Positions 52,601 to 63,797 of a stretch of DNA of 64,000 nt are shown here, in pieces. The first letter of the stretch is position 1. Each line of letters starts with the position of its first letter. The notes under the pieces are model-generated. The model was not told the origin of the DNA, did not search any database, and saw only the letters and a program-made list of their open reading frames with translations. The DNA is from Eunapius fragilis (Eukaryota > Porifera > Demospongiae > Spongillida > Spongillidae): positions 4,883,683 through 4,947,682 of the forward strand of contig OY811985.1 of the NCBI GenBank assembly GCA_963681505.1, given 5' to 3'. Made by a program: the position numbers and the translations under genes.

Positions 52601-54283
52601 TGTACGAAATACGATACATCTTCGATACCCTATGTAGTTATCGAAATATCCAGTCGCAGTGAATAACTAGCACCCTAGATGAGCTTGCCCAGCAGAATAA
52701 ATGTACCTGAGAGCTGCGTTTTCATCCCCGCGTTTTGAATCTCCGACATTCCCATACAAAGTACAGTGGTTAGTAAAATATAACCGCCTGCCAAGTTTGT
52801 ATTGCTTGGCAGCTCAGCTGCATGCTCTTTTCGTTAGTCCATCTGCCAATAACACACCAAGCCACCTGTTCCACTAATGGTTCTGTACATCATAGTACAT
52901 GTACCAGATGTTAACCAAGCTAGTGATGTGGGCTTGGTCACTGGGGTTGGGCTAAACTTTACACCTCCTGGAACCTGGGGTGTAAAGTTTAGCCCAACCC
53001 CAGTGACCAAGCCCACATCACTAGCTTGGTTAACATCTGGTACATGTACTATGATGTACAGAACCGTTAGTGGAACAGGTGGCTTGGTGTGTTATTGGCA
53101 GTGGGCTCTGGTTTATTTTCTTTTAAGGATTCAACGCTTTCATCAACCCTTTCATGTGTGTAGTTCACACCCCACCCCTCCCACATCACTGCCCACAAGA
53201 TTGTCCACAAACTCCAGCAATTTAGAACCATGCATCAATGTATGCTGAATTTAGTGTCAAAATCAAAATGAATGGGTTGTAAAAACATTAATTTTTATAC
53301 ATGTGATAACTGTAATACTAATTCCTTCTTGAAAAGTTTCAGACTGGTTTGGGACAGTGTAGCAGTATCCTCACATTTGTAACAGTGGGGTGTGAGGATT
53401 ACGACCATGAGGGAGGAAGGTATGGGGAGGAGAGACCATGATGGGGGGGGGGGGGGGGGTATGGGGAGGAGAGACCATGATGGGGGGGGGGGGGGTATGG
53501 GGAGGAGAGACCATGATGGGGGGGGGGTATGGGGAGGAGAGACCATGATGGGGGGGGGGGGGTATGGGGAGGAGAGACCATGATGGGGGGGGGGGTATGG
53601 GGAGGAGAGACCATGATGGGGGGGGGGGAGGGGGGGGTGAGACCATGAGGGGGGAGGGTATGGGGAGGAGAGACCATGATGGGGGGTGGGGGGAGGGAGG
53701 TGAGACCATGAGAGGGGAGGAGAGACCATGATGGGGGGGGGAGGGGGAGGTGAGACCATGAGGGGGGAGGTATGGGTAATGGGAGGAGAGACCATGATGG
53801 GGGTGGGGTGGGAGGTGAGACCATGAGGGGGGAGGGCATGGGGAGGAGAGACCATGATGGGGGGTGGGGGGTGGGAGGTGAGACCATGAGGGGGGAGGGC
53901 ATGGGGAGGAGAGACCATGATGGGGGGGGGAGGGGGAGGTGAGACCATGAGGGGGGGGGAGAAGACCATGATGGGGGGAGGGGGAGGTAAGACCATGAGG
54001 GAGGGGGAGAAGACCACTGGTACTTTAGCAGGCTGTGATTGTGGGCAACAAAGGCAATTACAATGGTTTACCTGCTTTCACTTTTTGGTCCCCCCCTCCT
54101 CAGACTTTGTTCTCTGCTACAAGAAGCATCCCAATGAGACTGAAGATGGAACTGATGGGGCTGACGTCAGCACTGCTGAAGATGACAAGAAAAAGCATGC
54201 TGAGAAGCGACATTGGTTCCTGGAGTGGTGCAAACAGGAAGGACTACAGTATGAAAAGCAGCACTGGAAGGTTTGGTACTTGT

Positions 54284-54356
<73 letters not shown>

Positions 54357-56235
54357 CAGTTTGCCATACAATACAGTACAGTTGCCTAGTAACACTAACA
54401 CATATAGAGAGGGGAAACAGGGGAAGGATATATGGGGGTCAGGGGAAGGGGATGAGGGAGGGACCAGGGGAAAGAAGGGAGTGGGGGGGCAGGGCAACAA
54501 GGAATGGAGGGCAGGAGTGAGGGTCTTACCCTGCCATATATGCACATGAGGCAGGAGTGAGGGTTTACCCTGCCATATATGCACATGAGGCAGGAGTGAG
54601 GGTTTACCCTGCCATATATGCACATGAGGCAGGAGTGAGGGTTTACCCTGCTATATATGCACATGATGGTGTTAACACTTATATTTTTAATAATAGAACT
54701 TGTTATCCCCTTTGCATCCAGGAGTCCCCGGACAAGGAAACGTACTACATTAAGATACACGCCACACACGAATGCCTGTTGAAGAGAGCTGAGGAGCTCT
54801 CGTATAGGATGCCTATTGGGGTGAGTCTTGACAACAGTGTTTTAACCTGTGCACTGCGTTACTCCATCATATGGATTGACATTAAAGCCAACAGCCTGGT
54901 TCTCTTTTTTTTCTTTCTTTTTTTCTTTTTTTTTTCCCCCCCGAAACCCCCGCAATTGATACCATTATGTCACTCTGGCAATAAGTATATTTTCCCTGCC
55001 TGCTAGGAAAATACACTTCAGACTCACACGTACCGTGAACAGCTGTTTGACCGTCTTCGTATCCGTGATCCATTCCTGCCCCACATCCCTATTGACCTGG
55101 AGATAGATGAGTTCCTCACTGCACCCTTCAAATGCGATCTGAAACACCAGTAAGGGTTTATTGCACAGCCATATGTGGGTAGTGATGGCACACCAGTAAG
55201 GGTTTATTGCACAGCCATATGTGGGGAGTGATGGCACACCAGTAAGGGTTTATTGCACAGCCATATGTGGGTAGTGATAGCATTGTTCCGTGTTCTGGAG
55301 AGTGTGCATACTTGTTGACATGTAAATAGTGCGTGACATTCAAAAAAAAAAGCATCAACCCCTGTGCTCAGGTGATGTAAGCTGTGAAATGGAATTGGAT
55401 GTTTTGTAAACACAATATCAGACCCACTTTCGATAGAAGAAGCAGGCCTGCTGGTATTTTTAATTATTTGGCCTCTAAAATCTGATGGCTTGGGCAGCTA
55501 CCCTATAGATTGCTTGTCCAGCTGTGATGTGCATGTAGCGGAAGAGGTTTTGTGTTCAGTGGCTAAACATATAGCACTGCACAACAATAGAATGTTCCAT
55601 TTTAAAGACAAACAAGTACACATTGGCACTCGGTATTTCAATCCAGCAGTTTGGATAACTTATTTATGTCACACAAAGGGCATGTGTTGAATGCGTTTTG
55701 TGTTGTTTTCTTTTTGCTCCTAGCTTTCTGCATGCCGATGACGAAGCCAAGTTCTTCACATCAGCTCAGAGGAGTGCAATCGTACGTTAACTTATTTTAG
55801 GTTGCCTGTTTGCATGTACGTGACGGAGCAGTACGCGTGCAGTTTTTGGAGAGCTGTACACACATGCACATAGCAATAGTTTGGGTGGGGGGAAGGGGGG
55901 CAGGAGAGTTAGTTTGGGTGGGGGGAAGGGGGGCAGGGGAGTTCTATATAAGATGGATGGTAATAATTGAAACGTTAACTCCACAGACGTGGCACATTCT
56001 GCAGAACTGTCCATTCACATCTACAGAGGTGGAAAAGGATCCAAACCAGATCGGGATAGCAAGGTTGCTGTCTACAGGAGCATTCTGTGCTGCCTACCCA
56101 CTGCACGAGGCAAGCCTCCATGGGGGGGGGGGGGGTGAGGATCATGTCAGGTGATGCCACTTCTTCAAAACAGAGCAACTTCACCCCGGTAAAGGGCCGA
56201 GGACATTAAGACTGATCGTGAGGTACTGCTGACCC

Positions 56236-56327
<92 letters not shown>

Positions 56328-57609
56328 ACACGTGCGTGTGTGTGTGTGTGTGTGTTCTGCATGGGGCGTGAAATGGTCGTGCTCATGTCCAACAGTTCCT
56401 CTATGAGCGGTGGGCCCATCCAAGGAATGTCTTCAAGCACCAGCCATTGGACCACGTGAGGTATGCCCATTTTTAAATGTCACATGAGCTGCACATGTGT
56501 CTGCAGACTTATTGCCCCACTACTGCAGTAGTGTTTACCTTTATTTCTATTTTTTAGACGCTACTTTGGTGAGAAGGTTGGCATCTACTTCACCTGGACA
56601 GGGTTTTATACCTACTTTCTACACTACGCTGCCTTTGTTGGGATCATTGTCTTTTGCGTTGGGTTGTCCAAAATTCCACAATCAAGGAACCCCATTGCGT
56701 GAGTTGAAGTATGGTATTTGTTCAGTATATGGGGTGTTAGTGTGCAGTATATGGTGGTGTTAGTGTGGTCAGTGTGCAGTATATGATGGTGTTAGTGTGG
56801 CCAGTGTGCAGTATATGATGGTGTTAGTGTGGCCAGTGTGCAGTATGTGATGGTGTTAGTGTGGCCAGTGTGCAGTATATGGTGGTGTTAGTGTGGTCAG
56901 TGTGCAGTATATGATGGTGTTAGTGTGGCCAGTGTGCAGTATATGATGGTGTTAGTGTGGCCAGTGTGCAGTATATGATGGTGTTAGTGTGGCCAGTGTG
57001 CAGTATGTGATGGTGTTAGTGTGGCCAGTGTGCAGTATGTGATGGTGTTAGTGTGGCCAGTGGGCATTATGTGATGGTGTTAGTGTGGCCAGTGGGCATT
57101 ATGTGATGGTGTTAGTGTGGCCAGTGGGCAGTATATGATGGTGTTAGTGTGGCCAGTGTGCAGTATATGATGGTGTTAGTGTGGCCAGTGTGCAGTATGT
57201 GATGGTGTTAGTGTGGCCAGTGTGCAGTATGTGATGGTGTTAGTGTGGCCAGTGGGCATTATGTGATGGTGTTAGTGTGGCCAGTGGGCATTATGTGATG
57301 GTGTTAGTGTGGCCAGTGTGCATTATGTGATGGTAGCCAGTGCTTCAAAGTTTAGAATATCGCTGTAGCGGATCTAGGGGGGATTTTCCCTCCCAGCCCT
57401 TCGATAATATTTTCATAGCATGAAATTAAGCAATCTGCATTGATAGTTGCAATTTTTTTTAAACCCTCTTTAACAGCCACGCCCCCTCCGTACGCCCGCC
57501 CCTGTATTTGGTATATTGGCTTTCATGTACGGCTATTAAAAATGAAATAATAAATAATAACAGAGCTCTTCTGAACAACATTAATTGAACAGATAGATAG
57601 TATGTTGCA

Positions 57610-57695
<86 letters not shown>

Positions 57696-59026
57696 TATGT
57701 GTGTGTGTTAACATGCACTGTGGATACTTACATAGGAAGGAGATATGCCAAACCAACCGCACTGGTTTCTACATGTGTCCCCTTTGTGATGAGAAGTGTG
57801 ACTTTTGGTATCTGAGAGAGGCGTGCCCGTTCTCATATGTGAGTTACCCCAGTCTTGAGCACTGGCGTTTTTTATCGCAAGTTGTGACATGAGTTATTTT
57901 GCTACTAATTCCTTCTGCGTGCAGGCTGCATATCTCTTCGACAATGAGGCAACTGTGTTCTTTGCTGGGTTCATGGCTCTCTGGGCAGTCCTGTTTCTGG
58001 AATTCTGGAAGAGAAGACAATTCCAATTACAGCACAACTGGGATGTGTTAGGTTACGAGGCAGCTGAGGTGAGTGAAGCGACTGATAGGTCTCCTCCAGC
58101 ATCATTGCTTTGGGCTTCTAAGCATCTCTAGAAGAGGGTGAAGAATATTCACTTCAAAATATCTTTGATGCCGCAACCAAAGTCTGTTGTAATGTAGTAT
58201 CAGTTAATACTTGCGGTAGCCTCTTTCACATTACGCATCAGGTCCTGTACAGGGAAGGTCAAACCTTATGTTATTAAACCTTGCCTGTGAAAAATACCTA
58301 TTGCAGTAAACTTAAGGGTCATTGTTACCAAAGTATGATTGGCTAAGGCTTTCTATGAAAACTGTTCCACCTGATAAGTCAGCAGCATAGCCACCAGCTA
58401 TATTGACTGAGTTGTCTAGTCCCCAGACCCCAATTATCATTGTAAACAGTATAATCCATAATCTATTATACTGTTTACACGTTACATCATGTGGGTCTGG
58501 GTACGAGATTATTGTCTAGGTACCATGTACTCCCGAGATTATTAATACAAGGACAGTCAATGATGCCTCGTGTAGTTGTTAGCATAGCGTGCCTCTGACC
58601 TGATATCTGTAGTGACAAGCTTGTCTTGTTTAAAATTAGTGTAGCCATTGTATCTTTTTTAAAAATATCTGTAGGAACCAACCCGCCGTCCTGAGTTTGA
58701 GCAACGTGTGCAACACTACATCAGCATGTCACGCAATCCTGAGAAAACCAAGAAGCAGTACTTGTTATTTAACCCAGTCCTGGAGAGGGATGAATACATC
58801 CAACCACCTCACCTCCTTATCCCCAAGCTCTTGGCTTCCTTCAGCATCCTGTGTTTCATGGTGCGTTGAGGTTTTTTGTCATTTTTGTTTAACCCTGTGT
58901 TTGTGTATGAAGGGGATGAAACGAACTAAATTTGTAATCGCTGGGTGAAGCATTTTGATGTTGGAAGTCAAATAGATGGCCACATGCACTTCGGTGGCAT
59001 GGGGAACTGATTGGCCATGCATTTTA

Positions 59027-59081
<55 letters not shown>

Positions 59082-59886
59082 ACAGGTCTTGCTAGTCCTC
59101 GGGGTTGTGTTCTCACTCATCCTGTATCGCATTGCTTTGGCTGCTCTCCTCTACATAACTGCGTCCCAGTTGAAAGGTGGTCCCAGCATTGCTGACTTCA
59201 GTGTGTCCATAACTGGAGCTATAATACAGCTCACGTGTGTGATCATTCTGAACAAGGTGTACGAATTTCTGGCATACAGACTCACTGACTGGGGTATGTG
59301 TTCTTTTGTGTTCGGTGTGTGTTTCACTTTTTTTCTTTCTCACAGAGTTGCACAGAACTCAAACACAGTACGACGACAGTTTCACTGTGAAATTATACAT
59401 TTTCCAGTTTGTCAACTTCTACTCTTCTATCTTTTATATTGCATTCTTCAAGGGAAAGTGAGCCCCTCCCAGTAGCAGTTAGCCCCTCCCAGTAGCAGTT
59501 AGCCCCTCCCAGTAACAGTTAGCCCCTCCCAGTAACAGCAGCCCCTCCCAGTAACAGTCAGCCCCTCCTAGTAGCAGTTAACCCCTCACAGTAGCAGTTA
59601 ATCCCTCCCAGTAACAGTCAGCCCCTCCCTGTAGCTGTTAACCCCTCACAGTAGGACTTCTGTAGGTGCTTGATGACAAATGTTTGCCCCTCGCTAGTTT
59701 TGCAGGTTTCCCTGGAGGTTTTTTCAGGATCGGTGGAGTACGTCTGGAGGAGTGTTCTACATATGGCTGCCTTCTGGAGCTGACCATTCAGTATGGTATC
59801 ATCATGATTGGAAAACAGGCACTCAACAATGGCATGGAGCTGGGTATCCCGTAAGTCCAACTTGAAATGGAGGGGAGCATGCGTGC

Positions 59887-59947
<61 letters not shown>

Positions 59948-60488
59948 ACACCACCTCTCTCCAGCTCTCTGTAACATTCAGGCTCTTGCCTTAGTAAAAT
60001 TGTAATGTAAAACGTAACGCCCCCTCAACCATCTATCCTGGTAATTTTGCAGCATTGTGAAACGCATCATTAACTGGTGGAAAAAGCAGAGAAAAGAGGA
60101 AGAAGAAGAAATCTATGCACGATGGGAGAGAGACTTCTGTCTCCTACCCACTGGAACAGCAAGGCCTTTTCTATGAATATCTGGAACTTGGTAATTAATT
60201 TATGCACCCAGTAATGCCAAAACTGGATGTCACTGATGTGCAAGATTGTTTTAGAACACACTTGTTTTTTCTTCTCAGTGATCCAGTATGGCTTTGTTAC
60301 TATTTTTGTTGCGGCATTTCCCCTGGCTCCTCTGTTTGCTGTCATCAATAACTGGATTGAGATACGTCTGGATGCTTACAAGTTCGTTGTTCTCCTTCGT
60401 CGCCCAGTGGCAGAACGTGCACAGGACATTGGTATGCCCTCAACCTGTTTGTGTAATGTACCATTTATCTCTCTCTCTCTCTCTCTCT

Positions 60489-60583
<95 letters not shown>

Positions 60584-61503
60584 GGCTCATGGTACTCCAT
60601 CTTGGATGTAGTCTCTAAGCTCTCAGTGGTCACCAATGCCTGGCTGATAGCAGTCACAGCAAACTTCATCCCTCTCCTGGTGTACAGAGGGCTAGGATAC
60701 GAGGCTGCTGTAAAACTGAACTATCCAAACAGTACTCTTGGCTACGTCAACTGGACCCAGTCAAGCTTTGACCTCTCAGTGCTTATAAACAGTAGCTCCT
60801 TCCTTTCCTTAACTCCATGAAGCTGAAACAGTATGACCAGAATGACAACACTTTTGACATTAATAAAAGCCCTGCGCTTTACCTGCCCTTTGTGAACTTT
60901 GCCTGTATGGAAGCCAACGGATGCTTCAATCGGACTACCAATTTTGTTGATTCGTACTCAGCCGATCAATGGATGAAGATTTACCAAGGACAGCGCTCAA
61001 ATACAAGTGACAATGCAACATGCTGGTCACTACTCTTTACATTGGATAATCCAAAAACACTTGACGGGGGAGTCTCAAGGGTTACTGGATTTGGTAGATG
61101 TGCCATTACTAACGTTACATGCAGGTCAGTCAACACTGATGCAGAGTTTCTGTTGTATTGATGTTAGTGTGTTTCCAAAGATTTCGAAGTCAGTATAACC
61201 CAGGGGGAACGCGGCCTATCTCATTCTACCAAACAATGGTTGCCAGGCTCTGCTTCGTGATAATATTTGAGGTATGACGTACCGTTATGGACTTTTTTTT
61301 TTGGGGTTTCATTACCTCCATCCTGCCCCCGTTGCCCACAGCACGTGATCTTCGTAATAGGTATGATGATATCATGGGCAGTACCTGACGTTCCTGAGGA
61401 TGTGGAGAACGAAATCAAGAAAGAGAAGCTGCTGGCCTACAAAGCACAGCAGACCCAATTTGAAAAGGACAAGAGTGACAAGGAACAGCAGAAAAACCAG
61501 TAG
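49615..61503 (+). CDS. Anoctamin (TMEM16) family membrane protein, copy B, with two frameshifts
   Basis: Twenty-one exons match copy A in order and mostly in size: 49615-49785, 51985-52033, 54104-54270, 54722-54820, 55007-55149, 55724-55781, 55987-56150 (or 56109), 56195-56222, 56396-56460, 56558-56698, 57736-57838, 57925-58068, 58675-58860, 59086-59293, 59346-59457, 59698-59850, 60053-60190, 60279-60431, 60585-61124, 61181-61271 and 61342-61503. Family motifs include [54 protein letters not shown] and [13 protein letters not shown]. All six Ca2+ ligands are present: NNGME in TM6, YEYLEL in TM7, EIRLD in TM8. Exon 17 (after about 60,150) and exon 19 (about 60,800) each contain an indel that breaks the frame and leads to a stop; flanking sequence remains well conserved. 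Either assembly indels or a young pseudogene would explain this. The long, repeat-filled introns contrast with copy A. Confidence 0.9.
50530..50633. repeat. Hairpin element, 104 bp, in anoctamin B intron 1
   Basis: acacagccaaatcttaacaa and its exact complement, ending ggctgtgt, flank a 50-bp loop. It is probably a MITE-like or fold-back insertion; no clear target duplication. Confidence 0.65.
51213..51824. repeat. Cluster of poly-C tracts in anoctamin B intron 1
   Basis: C-runs at about 51122-51134, 51215-51231, 51548-51563 and 51797-51824 (the last about 26 C) lie within 700 bp. A short direct repeat, ccacttctgttgggagtaca, occurs twice around the second run. Confidence 0.8.
52843..53101. 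repeat. Near-perfect 259-bp palindrome
   Basis: Arms of about 123 bp, starting ctgccaataacacaccaagc on the left and ending with its complement, flank a centre of about 13 nt (52966-52978). I count one clear mismatch (taatggttct versus its partner aaccgtta). It lies in anoctamin B intron 2 and has no coding content. Confidence 0.9.
53395..54015. repeat. G-rich minisatellite in anoctamin B intron 2
   Basis: The unit ggggaggagagaccatgatg plus a variable G-run (7-18 G) and an optional tat or ggtgagaccatgag segment recurs about 15-18 times, ending 90 bp before exon 3. The non-template strand is G-rich, so the nascent RNA would be too, with G-quadruplex potential. Confidence 0.9.
54283..54355. repeat. 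(CA)n microsatellite 13 bp after exon 3 of anoctamin B
   Basis: About 36 CA units start 13 bp after the gtttgg donor of exon 3. Intronic CA repeats near a donor can influence splicing through hnRNP L-type proteins in other animals. Confidence 0.9.
54515..54668. repeat. Tandem repeat, 38-39-bp unit, about four copies
   Basis: gcaggagtgagggtttaccc followed by tgccatatatgcacatgag is repeated at about 54512, 54550, 54588 and 54627. Lies in anoctamin B intron 3. Confidence 0.88.
55142..55276. repeat. Tandem repeat that triplicates a splice donor
   Basis: A 44-bp unit containing accagtaagggtttattgca is present three times. The first copy straddles the end of anoctamin B exon 5 (CACCA|gtaagg). The second and third repeat the same donor sequence 44-45 and 88-89 bp downstream. 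Confidence 0.88.
56235..56354. repeat. (TG)n microsatellite in anoctamin B intron 8
   Basis: About 58 TG units with one gcacacgtgcg interruption, filling most of the intron between the 28-nt exon 8 and exon 9. Confidence 0.9.
56712..57340. repeat. Minisatellite, 32-bp unit, about 19 copies
   Basis: The unit ggtgttagtgtggccagtgt followed by gcagtatatgat recurs, with variants gggcattatgtgat and tggtcagtg. Variant types occur in blocks, showing multi-unit duplication. It occupies anoctamin B intron 10. Confidence 0.92.
57611..57694. repeat. (TG)n microsatellite in anoctamin B intron 10
   Basis: About 40 TG units with one TT interruption, ending some 40 bp before the acceptor of exon 11. Confidence 0.9.
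59029..59079. repeat. (TG)n microsatellite beside an acceptor
   Basis: About 25 TG units directly before tccacag, the acceptor of anoctamin B exon 14, so the repeat replaces a normal polypyrimidine tract. Confidence 0.9.
59458..59655. repeat. Minisatellite, 20-bp unit, after exon 15 of anoctamin B
   Basis: agcccctcccagtaacagtt recurs about ten times with minor variants. The array starts within the first bases of the intron, immediately after the donor gtgagc. Confidence 0.9.
59888..59952. repeat. (CA)n microsatellite in anoctamin B intron 16
   Basis: About 32 CA units starting 38 bp after the exon 16 donor, with one TC interruption near the end. Confidence 0.9.
60465..60581. repeat. (CT)n microsatellite acting as polypyrimidine tract
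   Basis: About 58 CT units with one cctctt interruption run directly into gcag, the acceptor of anoctamin B exon 19. The repeat makes up nearly all of the intron. Confidence 0.92.
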
Positions 61504-61592
61504 TAAATTATGCATATTCATGAATTTTGAACGCTGTGATTAGAACTAGTGTGTGCAATTAGTTTCGATTGAGTTATTTGTAAAATAGCCGC

Positions 61593-61598
61593 TTTATT
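61593..61598 (-). terminator. Candidate poly(A) signal of the ZMIZ-like gene
   Basis: AATAAA on the minus strand about 300 nt past the ZMIZ-like stop codon and only 90 bp from the end of the convergent anoctamin B CDS. It is a match to the canonical hexamer only. Confidence 0.35.
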
Positions 61599-61896
61599 TA
61601 CATCATGTATCATTGTTATAACGTGCGTCTTGGTCTGGGGACGAGATAACGCACATCCGTATCATTCAGCTTTGATTGTGAGAAATTCCATGTTTGCAAT
61701 TTATACAAAATTGCACACGCCAGGAAGCAACAGGTGTGCGTCAATTAGAAAGAATAGATAGATACACTTAAGGAGGGAAAAAAATACATTTCATACAAAT
61801 GTATAAAAAGAAATCATTGTGAGAAATAAGGAACTGTGATGCTCCAGGAAAAAAAAAAAAAGATGGGGCCAAAGAAAAAGGTTCAATCATAGAAAG

Positions 61897-62076
61897 CTAG
61901 TCGAGGATTGAAAGGAGCTCATGAGAAGGGAGGTCATCATTCAAACAATTAAGTAACTCATCATCACCGATACTGTCAAAGAAACTAAGACCCTGTGAAC
62001 AGAAGACATAGTAACAAGTGGAGATACATGTACATGACTCCACAAAAAACACAAGCTCACAAATGCAAAACGCAAA

Positions 62077-62124
<48 letters not shown>

Positions 62125-63066
62125 TCCATGTCATCTGTAGCCAGCTGGTGGCTTGAAGGTGGATTGCTATGGGAAGGAGGATTGCTAGGAGGAATGCTGG
62201 ATAACTGGACAGCAGCAGGATCATGAACAGAGCTATTGGACGCTGTACGGGTTACTGGAGGCAAACTGCTTCTTCCAGGACTTGGTGCAGAAATTTGGGA
62301 GGAGGGAGGAGTAGGGCCGTGAAAGTTGACACCGTTGATCACCGAATGGGGACGCTTTACACATGGGTTAGTAGCCAGAGGTGTGCTTCCAGCCCTCTGT
62401 ACGGGTGTAGGTGGATTGACCACCTCCATCTTTATCTTCTTGGTTTGTGGTATGTCTGCAAAAATTATAATAAATTATAAATTTCACAAGATGCAATATT
62501 TTGATTCTAATTAGAGCTCACCTTCCTCATCCTTGGATGTGTCTGGCTCCTTTTCTACTGGTTGCCAGGCAGCATTGGGATCAATGGATATTTCATCAAC
62601 ATTCAGTTTTTTCCTGAAATTACAAAGCACCTTTTAGTAATAAATTTTTTGTGTAGTGTGCATGTGGAATGGTGGTGTGGTGTGTGTGTGGGTGGGTAAG
62701 GAATGGCTTTCTATCACTTGCTGATACATTCATAAGTCAGCTGTCTCCAATACCCTCCACCCACGTCCTATTTACCATACACATTTTTGACAGCAGTGTG
62801 TGCCGCAAACCACCTTTGGAGGGAACGGAACTCACTTTGCTAGGTCAGCCAGAATGGTTCCGATATATTGGTCAACCTCCAACCCCTCCAGCTGCGCATT
62901 GCTGCTACACACGGGACACTTCCATGTGGTGCGTTCACAATTGACTTGGAGATAGGTCTCCAGGTCAAAGCACTGACAGTTTGTGGAGGGGGGCATTACA
63001 AAGTAATGTACTGTAGCTTACACATTTATCTGGAAGTAACCAATGTGTTTACACACACACACAGTG

Positions 63067-63157
<91 letters not shown>

Positions 63158-63797
63158 GTATGTGCCTGCATTCTGCACCTCTTGCTGGTAATACAATTCT
63201 CTTATGAGTTAGAGGACACTTCAGAGACACCCGCGACTTGGTCTGCTGGATGCTATCATCTGAATTACTAAACTGTCTTTTAACTGTCCATGCATAGAAG
63301 GAATGAACATGAAAAGCTGACTATAAAGAGAGACCACATACTTTTAGTAATACAGTGCTCAGTGGGAAGGAGTCTTTTCCGCAATAACCCTTGCAACACC
63401 GAGTTCACTGATGGTCTGTGTACTAACTGTAAAATGAAGAAATGCGACTGGTGTGTGTGTGTGTGTGCATATAAGTGGTGTGTGTGTGTATGTGATACAG
63501 TAATTCACATCAGTCAATACTGATAAGGAAATCACCACCCCCATTTCATAGGTAATTACATGCTGTTAAAGAAGGTCAAACTGCTGTTGGAGCCTGTTTG
63601 AATAATACTATTACGTGGGTGGAGGCAGAATGGGTGTGGTATTGTATGGAGCACAGGGTGTGGTATTTAATAACTCCCGTCCTCCCCAAATCCACTTACA
63701 CAGCAACATGCAGTGGCAGTGATCTCCAGCAGGTTCTGGCCAGGCTGACAGTACTGCTTCAGATGGAGTGGGCGGTGGCTGCTAGCGGTCTTTGAAT
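61897..63797 (-). CDS. ZMIZ1/2-like SP-RING (MIZ zinc finger) protein, 3' part
   Basis: Minus-strand exons with consistent phases: 63700-63797, 63342-63426, 63156-63283, 62836-62972, 62522-62613, 62124-62455 and 61897-61992. They read, in order, [20 protein letters not shown] and [64 protein letters not shown] followed by [39 protein letters not shown]; a Pro/Ser-rich linker opening with a basic KKIK; and an acidic end [20 protein letters not shown]. This order and wording match animal ZMIZ1/ZMIZ2, closer than PIAS1-4, which share only the zinc finger. ZMIZ proteins are nuclear co-regulators with SUMO-ligase-type fingers; the acidic end corresponds to their transactivation tail. A 27-nt exon at 63536-63562 may also be used between the first two. 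The 5' half lies beyond the right edge. The C-terminal linker is much shorter than in vertebrates. Confidence 0.9.
62081..62119. repeat. (CA)n microsatellite in ZMIZ-like intron
   Basis: About 19 CA units just below the donor of exon 62124-62455. Confidence 0.9.
63046..63155. repeat. (CA)n microsatellite at a splice donor of the ZMIZ-like gene
   Basis: CA units run right up to exon 63156-63283. In the minus sense the donor is CAG|gtgtgtgtgt, so the repeat itself forms the donor sequence. Confidence 0.9.

Noticed and set aside
53295..54017. 240-codon Pro-rich minus-strand ORF
   Set aside because: It is a reading of the G-rich minisatellite; no start context, splice sites or non-repeat content.
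58440..58482. Short hairpin around gtaaacagtataatcc
   Set aside because: Only about 18 bp of stem in an AT-rich intron; too weak to call a mobile element.
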